Assembly (NCBI GenBank): GCA_004020545.1
Contig: SAQE01000017.1
Location: forward strand, 32,029-96,028
DNA: 64,000 nucleotides
Source of the DNA: Mesorhizobium sp.
GTDB lineage: Bacteria > Pseudomonadota > Alphaproteobacteria > Rhizobiales > Rhizobiaceae
Direction of reading: 5' to 3'
Under the pieces are notes generated by a model. That model was not told where the DNA came from. It made no database searches and saw nothing but the letters and a program-made list of their open reading frames with translations. The position numbers and the translations under genes are program-made. Shown here one piece after another: positions 15,523 through 23,538 of the stretch (its first letter is position 1; each line of letters begins with the position of its first letter).

Positions 15523-15543
15523 GCTCCGAAAGCCCTTCGGAGC
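15523..15543 (-). promoter_or_regulatory. leader hairpin upstream of the ABC exporter
   Basis: Perfect 8-bp arms GCTCCGAA/TTCGGAGC with a 5-base loop lie between the leader ORF stop (15553) and the exporter start (15364). No T-run follows, so it is more likely a translational or RNA-stability element than a strong terminator. Confidence 0.5.
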
Positions 15544-15552
15544 GGCGCGGAC

Positions 15553-15594
15553 CTAGGCCTCGCGGCCTCGCATAACGATGTCAAATCCTGCCAT
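15553..15594 (-). CDS. possible 13-codon leader ORF (MAGFDIVMRGREA)
   Basis: On the minus strand, a GGGAGG Shine-Dalgarno sequence sits 5 bases before an ATG that opens a 13-residue ORF ending in TAG. The order promoter, strong Shine-Dalgarno, mini-ORF, hairpin, exporter gene is that of a ribosome-sensing leader. No run of one amino acid is present, so classic amino-acid attenuation is unlikely. It could also be a free-standing microprotein or chance. Confidence 0.4.
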   Translation of the reverse strand: MAGFDIVMRGREA

Positions 15595-15627
15595 ACGGTC
15601 CTCCCGGAAGGGAATCGCGGAAGGGTT

Positions 15628-15657
15628 TTTATAGAGACGCCTTCCCGCCCCGCCAAG
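15628..15657 (-). promoter_or_regulatory. sigma70-type promoter for the leader/ABC exporter
   Basis: On the minus strand, CTTGGC (15657-15652) and TATAAA (15633-15628) are spaced by 18 bases, close to the alphaproteobacterial CTTGAC-N17-CTATAT pattern. It lies about 30 bases ahead of the mini-ORF start. Confidence 0.5.
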
Positions 15658-15736
15658 GCAGGCGATCGCCAAAACAGCATCTGGTCCAAGCACTGGTACC
15701 ATTTTGCAACAACGACGGGTTGTGGCGGCCCTGCGA

Positions 15737-16183
15737 TCAGGCGGCGGGCTTGCGCTCCAGCCTCATATAGCGGCCATCGGTCTCGAATCCGAACTTCTGA
15801 TAGAGGCTCTGGGCGTCGGTGGTTGTGAGGCTCCAGTGACACACGGTCTTCACGTCGGAGTGGTCGATAAGCGCCCGTACGAGCCGCTTGCCTATGCCTT
15901 GTCCGCGATGCTCTGGCCAGATGATGACGTCGGCCAGATAGGCAAAGACCGTATAGTCGGTAATCGCGCGGGCGAAGCCGACCTGCTTGCCGTCGATATA
16001 GGCGCCGACGCAAAGCGAGTTGGCGAAGGCCCGATGATGCGCCTCATCGCTGCGCGCGCTCCCCCAATAGCTCGCCATCAACTGGTCCGAGGTCGCCCGG
16101 AAATCGATCCGCGACGGGTCGAAGCTGATTTCAACGTCAGGCATGGGCTGGGCCGACATACTGGGAGATACGCTAGCCGCCAT
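15737..16183 (-). CDS. GNAT family N-acetyltransferase
   Basis: About 135-148 residues. GFARAITDYTVFAYLADVIIWPEHRGQGIGKRLVRALI contains the acetyl-CoA-binding R/Q-x-x-G-x-G/A loop (RGQGIGK), and DAQSLYQKFGF is the usual C-terminal GNAT strand. The acceptor substrate is unknown. The start is uncertain: 16183 overlaps the end of nadE by 11 bases and suggests translational coupling, while the Met at 16144 (MPDVEISF) gives the more typical N-terminus. Confidence 0.82.
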   Translation of the reverse strand: MAASVSPSMSAQPMPDVEISFDPSRIDFRATSDQLMASYWGSARSDEAHHRAFANSLCVGAYIDGKQVGFARAITDYTVFAYLADVIIWPEHRGQGIGKRLVRALIDHSDVKTVCHWSLTTTDAQSLYQKFGFETDGRYMRLERKPAA

Positions 16184-17885
16184 CGCGGAACCGGTTGGTG
16201 ATCGGGTAGCGGCGGTCGCGACCGAAATTCTTCCTTGTGATCTTCACCCCCGGCGCTGCCTGCCGGCGCTTGTATTCGGCGATGTAGAGCAGGTGCTCGA
16301 CGCGCGTCACAGTCGCCCGGTCATGGCCGCGCGCGACGATGTCGTCCACGCCCATCTCATTCTCGACCAGGCATTCGAGGATATCGTCCAGCACCGGATA
16401 GGGCGGCAGCGAATCCTGGTCGGTCTGGTTTTCGCGCAACTCGGCCGACGGCGCCTTATCGATGATGTTCTTCGGAATCACCTCGCCCGATGGGCCGAGC
16501 GCGCCCGGCGGCACATGGCTGTTACGCCAGCGAGACAGCGCATAGACCTGCATCTTGTAGAGGTCCTTGATCGGGTTGAAGCCGCCATTCATGTCGCCAT
16601 AGAGCGTGGCGTAACCGACCGACATCTCGCTCTTGTTGCCTGTGGTGACGACCATCGAACCGAATTTGTTCGAGATCGCCATCAGGATCGTGCCGCGCGC
16701 CCGGCTTTGCAGGTTCTCCTCGGTGATGCCTTCCTGAGTGCCTTCGAAAAGCTGGGTGAGCGCATGGCGAAAACCTTCGACAGGCTCGAAGATCGGCACG
16801 ATGTCGTAGCGGCAGCCGAGCGCGCGAGCGCAATCCTCGGCGTCCTTCAGCGAGTCCTTGGACGTGTAGCGATAGGGCATCATGACGGTGCGCAGCCGCT
16901 CCTCGCCGAGCGCGTCGACGGCCAGCGCGGCGCAGATCGCGGAGTCGATGCCGCCGGAGAGGCCGAGCACCACATTCTTGAAGCCGTTCTTGTTGACGTA
17001 GTCGCGCAGGCCGAGCATGCACGCCCGGTAGTCGGCCTCTTCCCGCTCGGGAATCTTCGACATCGGCCCTTCCGAGCAGACCCAATGGTCGGAATAATTT
17101 GCATTTTGCGCGCCTGCGGCGACGCGGCTTCGCTTCCAGGTGGTGACGGCGACCGCTTCCTCGAACTGGCTCATCTGGAAGGCGAGCGTCTTGTCGGCGC
17201 CGATGGCAAACGAGGCGCCATCGAAGATCAGCTCGTCCTGGCCGCCGAGCTGGTTGGCATAGATCATCGGTAGGCCGGTTTCGATGACCTGGCGGATGAC
17301 GACCTGGTGACGGACGTCGATCTTGGCGCGGTAGTAGGGCGAGCCATTCGGCACCAAAAGGATCTCGGCGCCGCTTTCGGCCAGCGTCTCGCAGACGGCG
17401 ATATCGCCCCAGATGTCCTCGCAGATCGGAACGCCGATGCGCACGCCGCGGAAATTGACCGGCCCCTGCAGTTCCGGCCCGGCCTGGAAGACACGCTTCT
17501 CGTCGAACTCGCCATAGTTCGGCAGGTCGAGCTTGTAGCGTTCGGCAATGATCCTTCCGCCGTCGGCGAAGACGATCGAATTGTGCGTGCCGCTCTTGCG
17601 CTTGAGCGGCGTGCCGATGATGACGCCCGGACCACCGTCGGCGGTGTCCTTGGCGAAATCCTGCGCTGCCTTTTCGCAAGCTTTCAGGAAGGCCGGCTTC
17701 AGCACCAGGTCTTCCGGCGGGTAGCCGGCGAGAAAGAGCTCGGTGTAGAGCACGAGGTCTGCGCCCTGGCGGGCGGCATCCGCCCTCGCCTCGCGCGCCT
17801 TGGCGAGGTTGCCGGCGACGTCGCCGACGGTCGGATTGAGCTGGGCGACGGCGATGCGCAGGATGTCGGGAGCGGCCTGGGTCAT
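16173..17885 (-). CDS. nadE: glutamine-dependent NAD+ synthetase
   Basis: A 570-residue two-domain enzyme. The N-terminal nitrilase-type glutaminase domain has the triad Glu49 (TELF), Lys118 (RYKLDLPNYGEF) and Cys155 (PICEDIW). The C-terminal ATP-pyrophosphatase domain has SGGIDSA at 310-316 and the MNGGFNPIKDLYKMQVYALS stretch. It converts deamido-NAD+ to NAD+ with ammonia tunnelled from glutamine, the last step of NAD synthesis. The start at 17885 is the only reasonable one. Confidence 0.95.
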   Translation of the reverse strand: MTQAAPDILRIAVAQLNPTVGDVAGNLAKAREARADAARQGADLVLYTELFLAGYPPEDLVLKPAFLKACEKAAQDFAKDTADGGPGVIIGTPLKRKSGTHNSIVFADGGRIIAERYKLDLPNYGEFDEKRVFQAGPELQGPVNFRGVRIGVPICEDIWGDIAVCETLAESGAEILLVPNGSPYYRAKIDVRHQVVIRQVIETGLPMIYANQLGGQDELIFDGASFAIGADKTLAFQMSQFEEAVAVTTWKRSRVAAGAQNANYSDHWVCSEGPMSKIPEREEADYRACMLGLRDYVNKNGFKNVVLGLSGGIDSAICAALAVDALGEERLRTVMMPYRYTSKDSLKDAEDCARALGCRYDIVPIFEPVEGFRHALTQLFEGTQEGITEENLQSRARGTILMAISNKFGSMVVTTGNKSEMSVGYATLYGDMNGGFNPIKDLYKMQVYALSRWRNSHVPPGALGPSGEVIPKNIIDKAPSAELRENQTDQDSLPPYPVLDDILECLVENEMGVDDIVARGHDRATVTRVEHLLYIAEYKRRQAAPGVKITRKNFGRDRRYPITNRFRDGG

Positions 17886-18010
17886 AAAGTGGGTTTAGCG
17901 TGGCCGAATTCTCCGGGCAATGCCGATTGCTTGTACCAAATCCGCAGTGCCGGGGGATGCGATCGGAGTCCGTTTCGAAACTCGCTCCTGCGCGCGGTGA
18001 CTCATGAGTG

Positions 18011-18035
18011 CTTCGGCCGGCGAAGGCCGGAAGCG
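18011..18035 (-). terminator. hairpin after the Tag-like glycosylase gene
   Basis: GCTTC-GGCC and GGCC-GGAAGC arms with a GGCGAA loop lie 55 bases past the stop of the minus-strand gene ending at 18090. No strong T-run follows. Confidence 0.4.
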
Positions 18036-18089
18036 CAGGTGACGCCTTCAGATGGCCGCAGGAGGAGAGTTTCCAAACGGCTCTCAGGC

Positions 18090-18803
18090 CTACTCGCCCA
18101 TATATTCGCGCAATGCTTCCGGCGAATGGTTCTCGCCGATCGACATCGCCAGGATGCGCGAGATGTGCCGCCGCGGCAGCCCGGTCTCAGCCGACCATTG
18201 GTTGAGCTGGGCCTGGATCTTGTCGAGGTCCCGCTTCGAGGTCGGGTTTTCGGCGATGTCGAGGCCGGCATCGCGGAGCGCCGCCGCCATATCGGACGAA
18301 ACGATGAAGGTGTCCCACTCCAGCCAGCGCAGGAAATACTGGCCGGTGTTGCCGCCGAGCCGGCTGCCGTGCTTGCCGAGATAGGCGGTCAGCCCGACCT
18401 GGTCGTCGGCCGGCCATTCGGCCAGGAATTTGCCGAAGCCGCCATGCTCCCTGGAGACGCGGTCGACAAAGGCGGCGTTGTCGCGCACGGATTTGATCTT
18501 CTGCGGGTTGCGCACGATGCGCTTGTCGGATGCAAGCTCGTGCCAGAAATCGTCCGGCTGGAACAGCAGCCGCTTCGGCTCGAAGCCAAGGAAGGCCTCC
18601 TCGAAACCGGGCCATTTCTGCTCGATGACACGCCAGACGAAGCCGGCGGCGAAGATGCGCTCGGCCATGGTGGAGAGGATGCGATCGTCGGGGATCTTCG
18701 CCACTGCCGCGTTGTCGGGCATCGGTCCGAGCAGCGACGCCAATGTGGCCTCTCCGCCCTTGCGCTTTGCCGCCCGGGCTCGAATCTTCTGGAAATCAAG
18801 CAT
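18090..18803 (-). CDS. DNA-3-methyladenine glycosylase I family protein
   Basis: A 237-residue protein of the Tag superfamily: FAAGFVWRVIEQKWPGFEEAFLGFEP is the conserved substrate-pocket region (N/W-R-x-I and F-x-F pattern). NPQKIKSVRDNAAFV and FLRWLEWDTFIVSSDM follow. It is longer than E. coli Tag (187 aa). I do not see the full zinc-binding CxxH...HxxxC set of true Tag. It probably removes alkylated bases from DNA, but may be a diverged paralog. Confidence 0.75.
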   Translation of the reverse strand: MLDFQKIRARAAKRKGGEATLASLLGPMPDNAAVAKIPDDRILSTMAERIFAAGFVWRVIEQKWPGFEEAFLGFEPKRLLFQPDDFWHELASDKRIVRNPQKIKSVRDNAAFVDRVSREHGGFGKFLAEWPADDQVGLTAYLGKHGSRLGGNTGQYFLRWLEWDTFIVSSDMAAALRDAGLDIAENPTSKRDLDKIQAQLNQWSAETGLPRRHISRILAMSIGENHSPEALREYMGE

Positions 18804-18894
18804 CTGCGTCCTCGCCTGTGTCGATCAATCTATCACTTCCTGTTGGCGCCGGTAGCTTCTACGTCTATCGAGACTCAGGTGATGGAGAGGGACG

Positions 18895-19455
18895 ATGAAC
18901 AAGACGGTCGAGGATCTGGCGAACCGCTGGCTGAAGCGAAGGCCGGATGGCTTGAGCCCGCTTGAGAGCCGCGTGTTGCGATCGACGCTCGAACGCACCA
19001 CCATCACCAAGGATACCAACAAGGCGGTCGCCTTTCACCAGACCTTTGGCGATCGCGTCGCCGACACCATCGCCCGGATCGGCGGCTCATGGTCCTTCAT
19101 CCTCGGCTTCATCGCCTTCCTCATCTTTTGGACTTTCGGCAATGTCTGGCTGCTGACGCGCAATGCCTTCGACCCCTACCCCTTCATCTTCCTCAACCTC
19201 GTGCTCTCCATGGTGGCCGCGCTCCAGGCGCCGGTGATCATGATGTCGCAGAACCGCCAGACCGAGCGCGACCGTATCGACGCCGCCCACGACTATGAGG
19301 TCAACCTGAAGGCCGAGATCGAAATCATGGCGCTGCATGAAAAGCTCGACGAGCTGCGCCACAGCGAAATCATCGGCATGCGCGACGAGATCCTGCGCAT
19401 GGCCGAGCAGATCAGACGGATCGACGAGAAGCTGTCGGCGCGGTCGGCAAGCTGA
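18895..19455 (+). CDS. DUF1003 membrane protein
   Basis: A 186-residue protein. Two transmembrane helices (residues ~64-85 and ~98-118) carry the DUF1003 signature WSFILGFIAFLIFWTFGNVWLL...DPYPFIFLNLVLSMVAALQAPVIMMSQNRQ, followed by a long charged coiled coil (residues 125-180). The family is of unknown function; some members are linked to metal or stress responses. The stop codon overlaps the ATG of the DedA gene (ATGA), so the two are translationally coupled. Confidence 0.88.
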   Translation: MNKTVEDLANRWLKRRPDGLSPLESRVLRSTLERTTITKDTNKAVAFHQTFGDRVADTIARIGGSWSFILGFIAFLIFWTFGNVWLLTRNAFDPYPFIFLNLVLSMVAALQAPVIMMSQNRQTERDRIDAAHDYEVNLKAEIEIMALHEKLDELRHSEIIGMRDEILRMAEQIRRIDEKLSARSAS

Positions 19456-20063
19456 TGACCGAGGCCATCCACCGTCTCATCGAGCAGTACGGGCTGGTCG
19501 CGGTCTTCCTGGGTTGCGTCGCCGAGGGCGAAAGCGCCGCGATCCTTGGCGGCTTCTTCGCGCATCAGCAGGTTTTCGTGCTCTGGCAGGCTTTCGTGGC
19601 CGCATTTCTCGGCGCCTTTGCCGGCGACACCTTCTTCTTCACCCTCGGCCGCAGCTTTGCCGATCATCCCTATGTCGTCAGGCTGCGCAGGCGGCCCGGG
19701 TTCCGCCGCGCTTACCGCCTGCTCAACACCCATCCCAACATCTTCGTGCTGACCAACCGCTACGTCTACGGGATGCGCCTTGTCGGCGGCATCGCCGCCG
19801 GGCTGTCGACCGTGTCGGTGCCGCGCTTCGTCATCCTGAACGCCATCTCGTCGGCGGTCTGGGCTGCCCTGTTCGGCACTGTCGGCTACGTCTTCGGATT
19901 GGGAGCGGAACGCATGGTCGGCCAGGGGTTCGCCCGTCACGAGCGCCTGCTGATCGCGCTGGCGGTCGGTCTGGGGGTGGCGATCCTTGCCTGGCTGGCC
20001 GCTCACCATTTTGCCGGAAAGGAGCGCGTCAAGGACGCACGGGACGACCGGGCAAATCGTTGA
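19455..20063 (+). CDS. DedA family (SNARE-associated/VTT) membrane protein
   Basis: A 202-residue polytopic protein with the VTT/DedA fold: FLGCVAEGESAAILGGFFAHQ and FLGAFAGDTFFFTLGRSF (re-entrant helix region), then TNRYVYGMRLVGGIAAGLSTVSVPRFVILNAISSAVWAALFGTVGYVFG. Some DedA proteins work as lipid flippases or scramblases and support envelope integrity. The first codon overlaps the stop of the DUF1003 gene, so the pair is one operon. Confidence 0.88.
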   Translation: MTEAIHRLIEQYGLVAVFLGCVAEGESAAILGGFFAHQQVFVLWQAFVAAFLGAFAGDTFFFTLGRSFADHPYVVRLRRRPGFRRAYRLLNTHPNIFVLTNRYVYGMRLVGGIAAGLSTVSVPRFVILNAISSAVWAALFGTVGYVFGLGAERMVGQGFARHERLLIALAVGLGVAILAWLAAHHFAGKERVKDARDDRANR

Positions 20064-20087
20064 TCCCTAAGGTCAGTGCCGGAGGGT

Positions 20088-20447
20088 TCAGATCGGCACC
20101 CCGGCGATGCGCTCGATAAGGGCGATGCACCACACCCCGGCGACGATGACGATGGAGATCAACACTGCCAGCGAGCCGCAATCCTTGGCGAGTTGGATAT
20201 CGACGTTGAACTCGCGGCTGAAGGCATCGCAGGCCGCCTCGATGCCGGTGTTGAGCACCTCGACCATGATGAGAAGCAAGACCGCGCCGACCAGCAAGGC
20301 ATAGCCGCGCCAGGATACCGAGATGAACCAGCCGGCCGGCAGGGCAAGGGCGAGCAGCAACAACTCCTGCTGGAATGCCTTTTCATGGGCAGCCAGCTTG
20401 CGGAAAGCCCGCACCGAATTGATGAAAGCGTCGATCAGCCGCTGCAT
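20088..20447 (-). CDS. dgkA: diacylglycerol kinase
   Basis: A 119-residue, three-helix membrane enzyme, the normal length of prokaryotic DgkA. The signature VEVLNTGIEAACDAFSREFNVDIQLAKDCGSLAV contains the catalytic Glu/Asn and KD...S residues. It phosphorylates diacylglycerol to phosphatidic acid and recycles lipid from membrane-derived oligosaccharide synthesis. It is convergent with dedA. Confidence 0.92.
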   Translation of the reverse strand: MQRLIDAFINSVRAFRKLAAHEKAFQQELLLLALALPAGWFISVSWRGYALLVGAVLLLIMVEVLNTGIEAACDAFSREFNVDIQLAKDCGSLAVLISIVIVAGVWCIALIERIAGVPI

Positions 20448-20523
20448 GCCCAGCCTCGTTTCGAGTTACAGGCAGGGGATTATCGCAACGGCCGGATCAA
20501 GGGAATAAGGCAGCCGCCCAAAA

Positions 20524-20943
20524 TCATTCGTCCGCAACCTTGATCGCCGGCGTCGACCTCTCGAACTGCGGCAGCCCGTCGTCGATTGCGTAATAGTCTC
20601 CCTTGTCGCCGACGAAGATGTGGCTTTCGGCCGAAAGGCCGGTCGGCCTGTCGAACGAGCCGGCCATGATCGAGATGGTGTCCAGTTCGTTGTGCTTCCA
20701 GAACAGCACCGAGCCGCAGCCGCGGCAGAAGCCGCGTTTCGCGACGTCGGAAGCGCCGTACCATGTGAGCGCCTCGGCGCCCTCTATGTCGATATCGGCA
20801 TCTTTCGAGGCGGTCGCGGCAACGAAATGGCCGGTTTGCTTGCGGCACTGCGAGCAATGGCAATAGACCACCCCGCGCAACGGCCCCCTCGTCCTGAAGC
20901 GCACCGCCCCGCACAGGCACGATCCACTGTGATTGTCGTCCAT
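20524..20943 (-). CDS. GFA family (glutathione-dependent formaldehyde-activating-like) zinc protein
   Basis: A 139-residue protein with the zinc-binding cysteine pattern of the GFA fold: GSCLCG (C9, C11), CHCSQC (C28, C30, C33) and FCRGCGS (C73, C76). True Gfa condenses formaldehyde with glutathione, but most small family members have no tested activity. The formaldehyde dehydrogenase gene at the far right end is over 40 kb away, so no link is implied. The 279-base stretch upstream holds no gene I can support. Confidence 0.85.
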   Translation of the reverse strand: MDDNHSGSCLCGAVRFRTRGPLRGVVYCHCSQCRKQTGHFVAATASKDADIDIEGAEALTWYGASDVAKRGFCRGCGSVLFWKHNELDTISIMAGSFDRPTGLSAESHIFVGDKGDYYAIDDGLPQFERSTPAIKVADE

Positions 20944-21264
20944 CCCGGCCTCCTTCGATATCGTTCGCCTCGATCGTCGCCGGACAGAATTTCAGCTTTA
21001 TGGTTGCTGGGCATGGACAAATGCGACACCGAAGCGGCGCTATTCGAAAGCCGTTTCTGCACCGAATTGCACCCTGTGGCAGCGACAATGATGAGGAAAT
21101 GCAGGCAATTAAGGAAACTTTAGCGCGGCTGCATTTATGATTCCTGCAAGCGATGGTCGTGTTGGGGACGCGCCATCGCATCGCAATTCTGATTCAAATC
21201 CCCGTGTGGGCGACTCCCGGCGGTGGCAAGGTCTCCGGTCGCACTGAAGGGTGATGAACAGAAT

Positions 21265-22335
21265 ATGCAACCGGCAGCGGTCCCGACCGACAGGAATAGC
21301 GACATCGCCAGCACCGTTGTGGCGACCATGCGTCAGCTTGGCGTGCTCGGCCTGCCGCGCAACTACGAGATCTTCTACGAAGCGCTCAGCGGCAGCAATC
21401 ACGAGCTCAGCCTTGCCGTCGTCTCGTTGAGCAGCCGGCCAACGCAGGAGGATCTCGACGGCATCGGGCGCTCCTTCTTCCCGCAGCACCATGGCCCCGC
21501 CATTGTCGAGCACGCCCGCGAGATGGTCGCCAAGGAGCTCGAGGACATCGCCTCGTTGTTGCGGAGCGAGCGCACGCATATCGAAAAATACGGCCGCATC
21601 CTCGACGAGACGTCGAGCGGCCTGAGCAATCGAAGCCTGCTCTCGCAGGAACTGCTGCAGAAGATTGCCGGCGCCATGTCGACCGCCACCAGTTCGACGC
21701 TGGACCACAACCGCCAGATCTCGAGCACGCTCAGCGAAAAGACCGCCGAACTCGAGAGCGTCAAATCGAAGCTCGAGGAATACAAGCGGCTCGCCGATAC
21801 CGATCCGTTGACGCATATCTGGAATCGCCGCGCCTTCGACAAGGAAATCACCCGCATCTACAACAGCAATCGCGGCATTCTGTTCAATGCGCTGATCCTT
21901 GCCGATATCGATCGCTTCAAGGACATCAACGACCGTTACGGCCACCCGGTCGGCGACAAGATCATCCAGATCGTCGCCGAGATTCTCCGATCCAGCGTCC
22001 GCGCCGACATGTTCGTGGCCCGCACCGGCGGCGAGGAGTTCGCGCTTATCGTCGAAGGCGCCAGCGAGGACACCACCTACGAGATCGCCGAGCGCATCCG
22101 CGTGCTGATCGAACAGACGCCGTTCACCAGCAGCCAGACCGGCATGAACTATGGCACCGTGACCGTGTCCATGGGCATCTGCATGGCTTCGGAGGCCGAC
22201 AACCCGGAAGACCTCTACACCAAGGCCGACCGTGCGCTCTACCGCTCCAAGGTCAGCGGCCGCAACCGCGTGACCAGGCATTCCACCATGGCCGGCCGTG
22301 CCGGCAAAGGTTGGCTGCTCTACAAGAAAGATTGA
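21265..22335 (+). CDS. diguanylate cyclase with helical sensor-like N-terminus
   Basis: A 356-residue protein. Residues 1-170 form an all-helical region of rhizobial type (TMRQLGVLGLPRNYEIFYEAL, then a coiled coil through residue ~185). This leads into a GGDEF domain starting at DTDPLTHIWNRRAF with ADIDRFKDINDRYGHPVGDK and an intact ARTGGEEF active site. The inhibitory I-site RxxD expected five residues before GGEEF is replaced by RADM, so product inhibition may be absent. No transmembrane segment is seen, so it is cytoplasmic. The ATG at 21265 is chosen over an in-frame GTG at 21223. Confidence 0.88.
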   Translation: MQPAAVPTDRNSDIASTVVATMRQLGVLGLPRNYEIFYEALSGSNHELSLAVVSLSSRPTQEDLDGIGRSFFPQHHGPAIVEHAREMVAKELEDIASLLRSERTHIEKYGRILDETSSGLSNRSLLSQELLQKIAGAMSTATSSTLDHNRQISSTLSEKTAELESVKSKLEEYKRLADTDPLTHIWNRRAFDKEITRIYNSNRGILFNALILADIDRFKDINDRYGHPVGDKIIQIVAEILRSSVRADMFVARTGGEEFALIVEGASEDTTYEIAERIRVLIEQTPFTSSQTGMNYGTVTVSMGICMASEADNPEDLYTKADRALYRSKVSGRNRVTRHSTMAGRAGKGWLLYKKD

Positions 22336-22385
22336 GTTCAGCGAACGCATTCTCCGTCGAGGCAGCCCCTTTCCAAATGAATTTT

Positions 22386-22405
22386 TGTGGATTATATTTT
22401 CCACA
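22386..22405. promoter_or_regulatory. inverted repeat operator before the Xre/RES toxin-antitoxin genes
   Basis: Arms TGTGGA and TCCACA flank an AT-only 8-base spacer (TTATATTT), 8 bases ahead of the antitoxin ATG. This is the layout expected for autorepression by the HTH antitoxin. Confidence 0.5.
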
Positions 22406-22412
22406 GAAATGA

Positions 22413-22802
22413 ATGGGTGCGCTCATGCCACGTCCAGTCGCTGCCGCTACGGCGACGGAGAATGCCGTCATCACCAAGGCCACGCTGCGCGCGGCCGACC
22501 TGCTCGATATCACCGCGAGAACGCTGGCGCTGGTCATCGGCGTCTCGGAAGCGACGGTCTCGCGCATGCGCAAGCAGGAATTCCTGCTCGAGCGCGGCAC
22601 CAAGCCGTTCGAGCTTGCGGTGCTGTTCGTCCGGCTGTTCCGCTCGCTCGACGCCATCGTCGGCGGCGACGAGACCGTCGCCCGGGCATGGCTGAAGAAC
22701 CCGAACACGGCGCTCGACGGCACGCCGATTGAAAAAATCCTCACCATTGCCGGACTTGTCGATGTCATCGCCTACCTGGACTCCCGACGCGCTCTCGTCT
22801 GA
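22413..22802 (+). CDS. Xre/MbcA/ParS-type antitoxin
   Basis: A 129-residue protein. Residues ~22-60 form an Xre-like helix-turn-helix (LLDITARTLALVIGVSEATVSRMRKQ). Residues ~65-129 form the DUF2384/MbcA-ParS toxin-binding domain (FELAVLFVRLFRSLDAIVGGDETVARAWLKNPNTALDGTPIEKI). It neutralises the RES toxin encoded by the overlapping downstream gene and probably represses the operon through the palindrome at 22386. A second start at 22425 is possible. Confidence 0.88.
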   Translation: MGALMPRPVAAATATENAVITKATLRAADLLDITARTLALVIGVSEATVSRMRKQEFLLERGTKPFELAVLFVRLFRSLDAIVGGDETVARAWLKNPNTALDGTPIEKILTIAGLVDVIAYLDSRRALV

Positions 22803-23529
22803 GGCCGTCAGGCTCGAAGGCAAGTATTGGCGGATGGTCGAGGCGCAGCACCGCGTCTCGACGCTCAAGCTCGTCGACACGCTCGACGAACAGGGCCTGC
22901 TCGAGGATCTCATCGAGGAGACCAAGCCGCGGATCCCGCTCGAATGCCGCCATCTTCATTATCTTCTGGCGACACCCTTCCGCTACGGTTCGATCTATCC
23001 GTATGGCTCGCGCTTCCGCCGCGCGGGCAAGACCAAAGGCGTCTACTACGCCGCCGAAACCATGCTGACGGCCGTGGCGGAAATGGCCTTCTACCGCTTG
23101 CTGTTCTTCGCTGAATCGCCGCAGACGCAATGGCCGAACGACGCGGCCGAATACACCGCCTTTGCCGCGGCGATCAAATGCGAGCGGGCTATCGACTTCA
23201 CCCGGCCGCCGCTCGACCGCGACGAGAAGGCCTGGACGCATCCGACCGACTATGCCGCTTGTCAGGCCATCGCCGACGTCGCGCGCGAGGCCGAGATGCA
23301 GGCGATCCGCTATCGTTCGGCGCGCGATCCGAAGGGCGCCAACATCGCGCTGCTGACGTGCAAGGGCTTTGCCAAGGCCAAGCCTCTCGAACCTCACACG
23401 TGGCGCATCCGCATCGGCTCGCTCGGCGTCCAGGCGATCTGCGAATTCCCCGACAAGCGGCTCGAATTCTCGCGCACAGCCTTTGCCGATCCAAGACTGG
23501 CGAACATGCGCTGGGAGCGCTCCCGCTGA
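22762..23529 (+). CDS. RES domain NAD+-degrading toxin
   Basis: A 255-residue protein with the RES residues in order: R in FRRAGKTKGVYYAAE, E in TAVAEMAFYR, and S in AIRYRSARDPKGANIAL. RES toxins resemble ADP-ribosyltransferases and deplete NAD+. The start at ATG 22762 overlaps the antitoxin gene by 41 bases in another frame, a usual TA arrangement. A TTG at 22729 would extend it by 11 residues. All three key residues are present, so the toxin looks intact. Confidence 0.87.
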   Translation: MSSPTWTPDALSSEAVRLEGKYWRMVEAQHRVSTLKLVDTLDEQGLLEDLIEETKPRIPLECRHLHYLLATPFRYGSIYPYGSRFRRAGKTKGVYYAAETMLTAVAEMAFYRLLFFAESPQTQWPNDAAEYTAFAAAIKCERAIDFTRPPLDRDEKAWTHPTDYAACQAIADVAREAEMQAIRYRSARDPKGANIALLTCKGFAKAKPLEPHTWRIRIGSLGVQAICEFPDKRLEFSRTAFADPRLANMRWERSR

Positions 23530-23538
23530 CGTTTCGAC

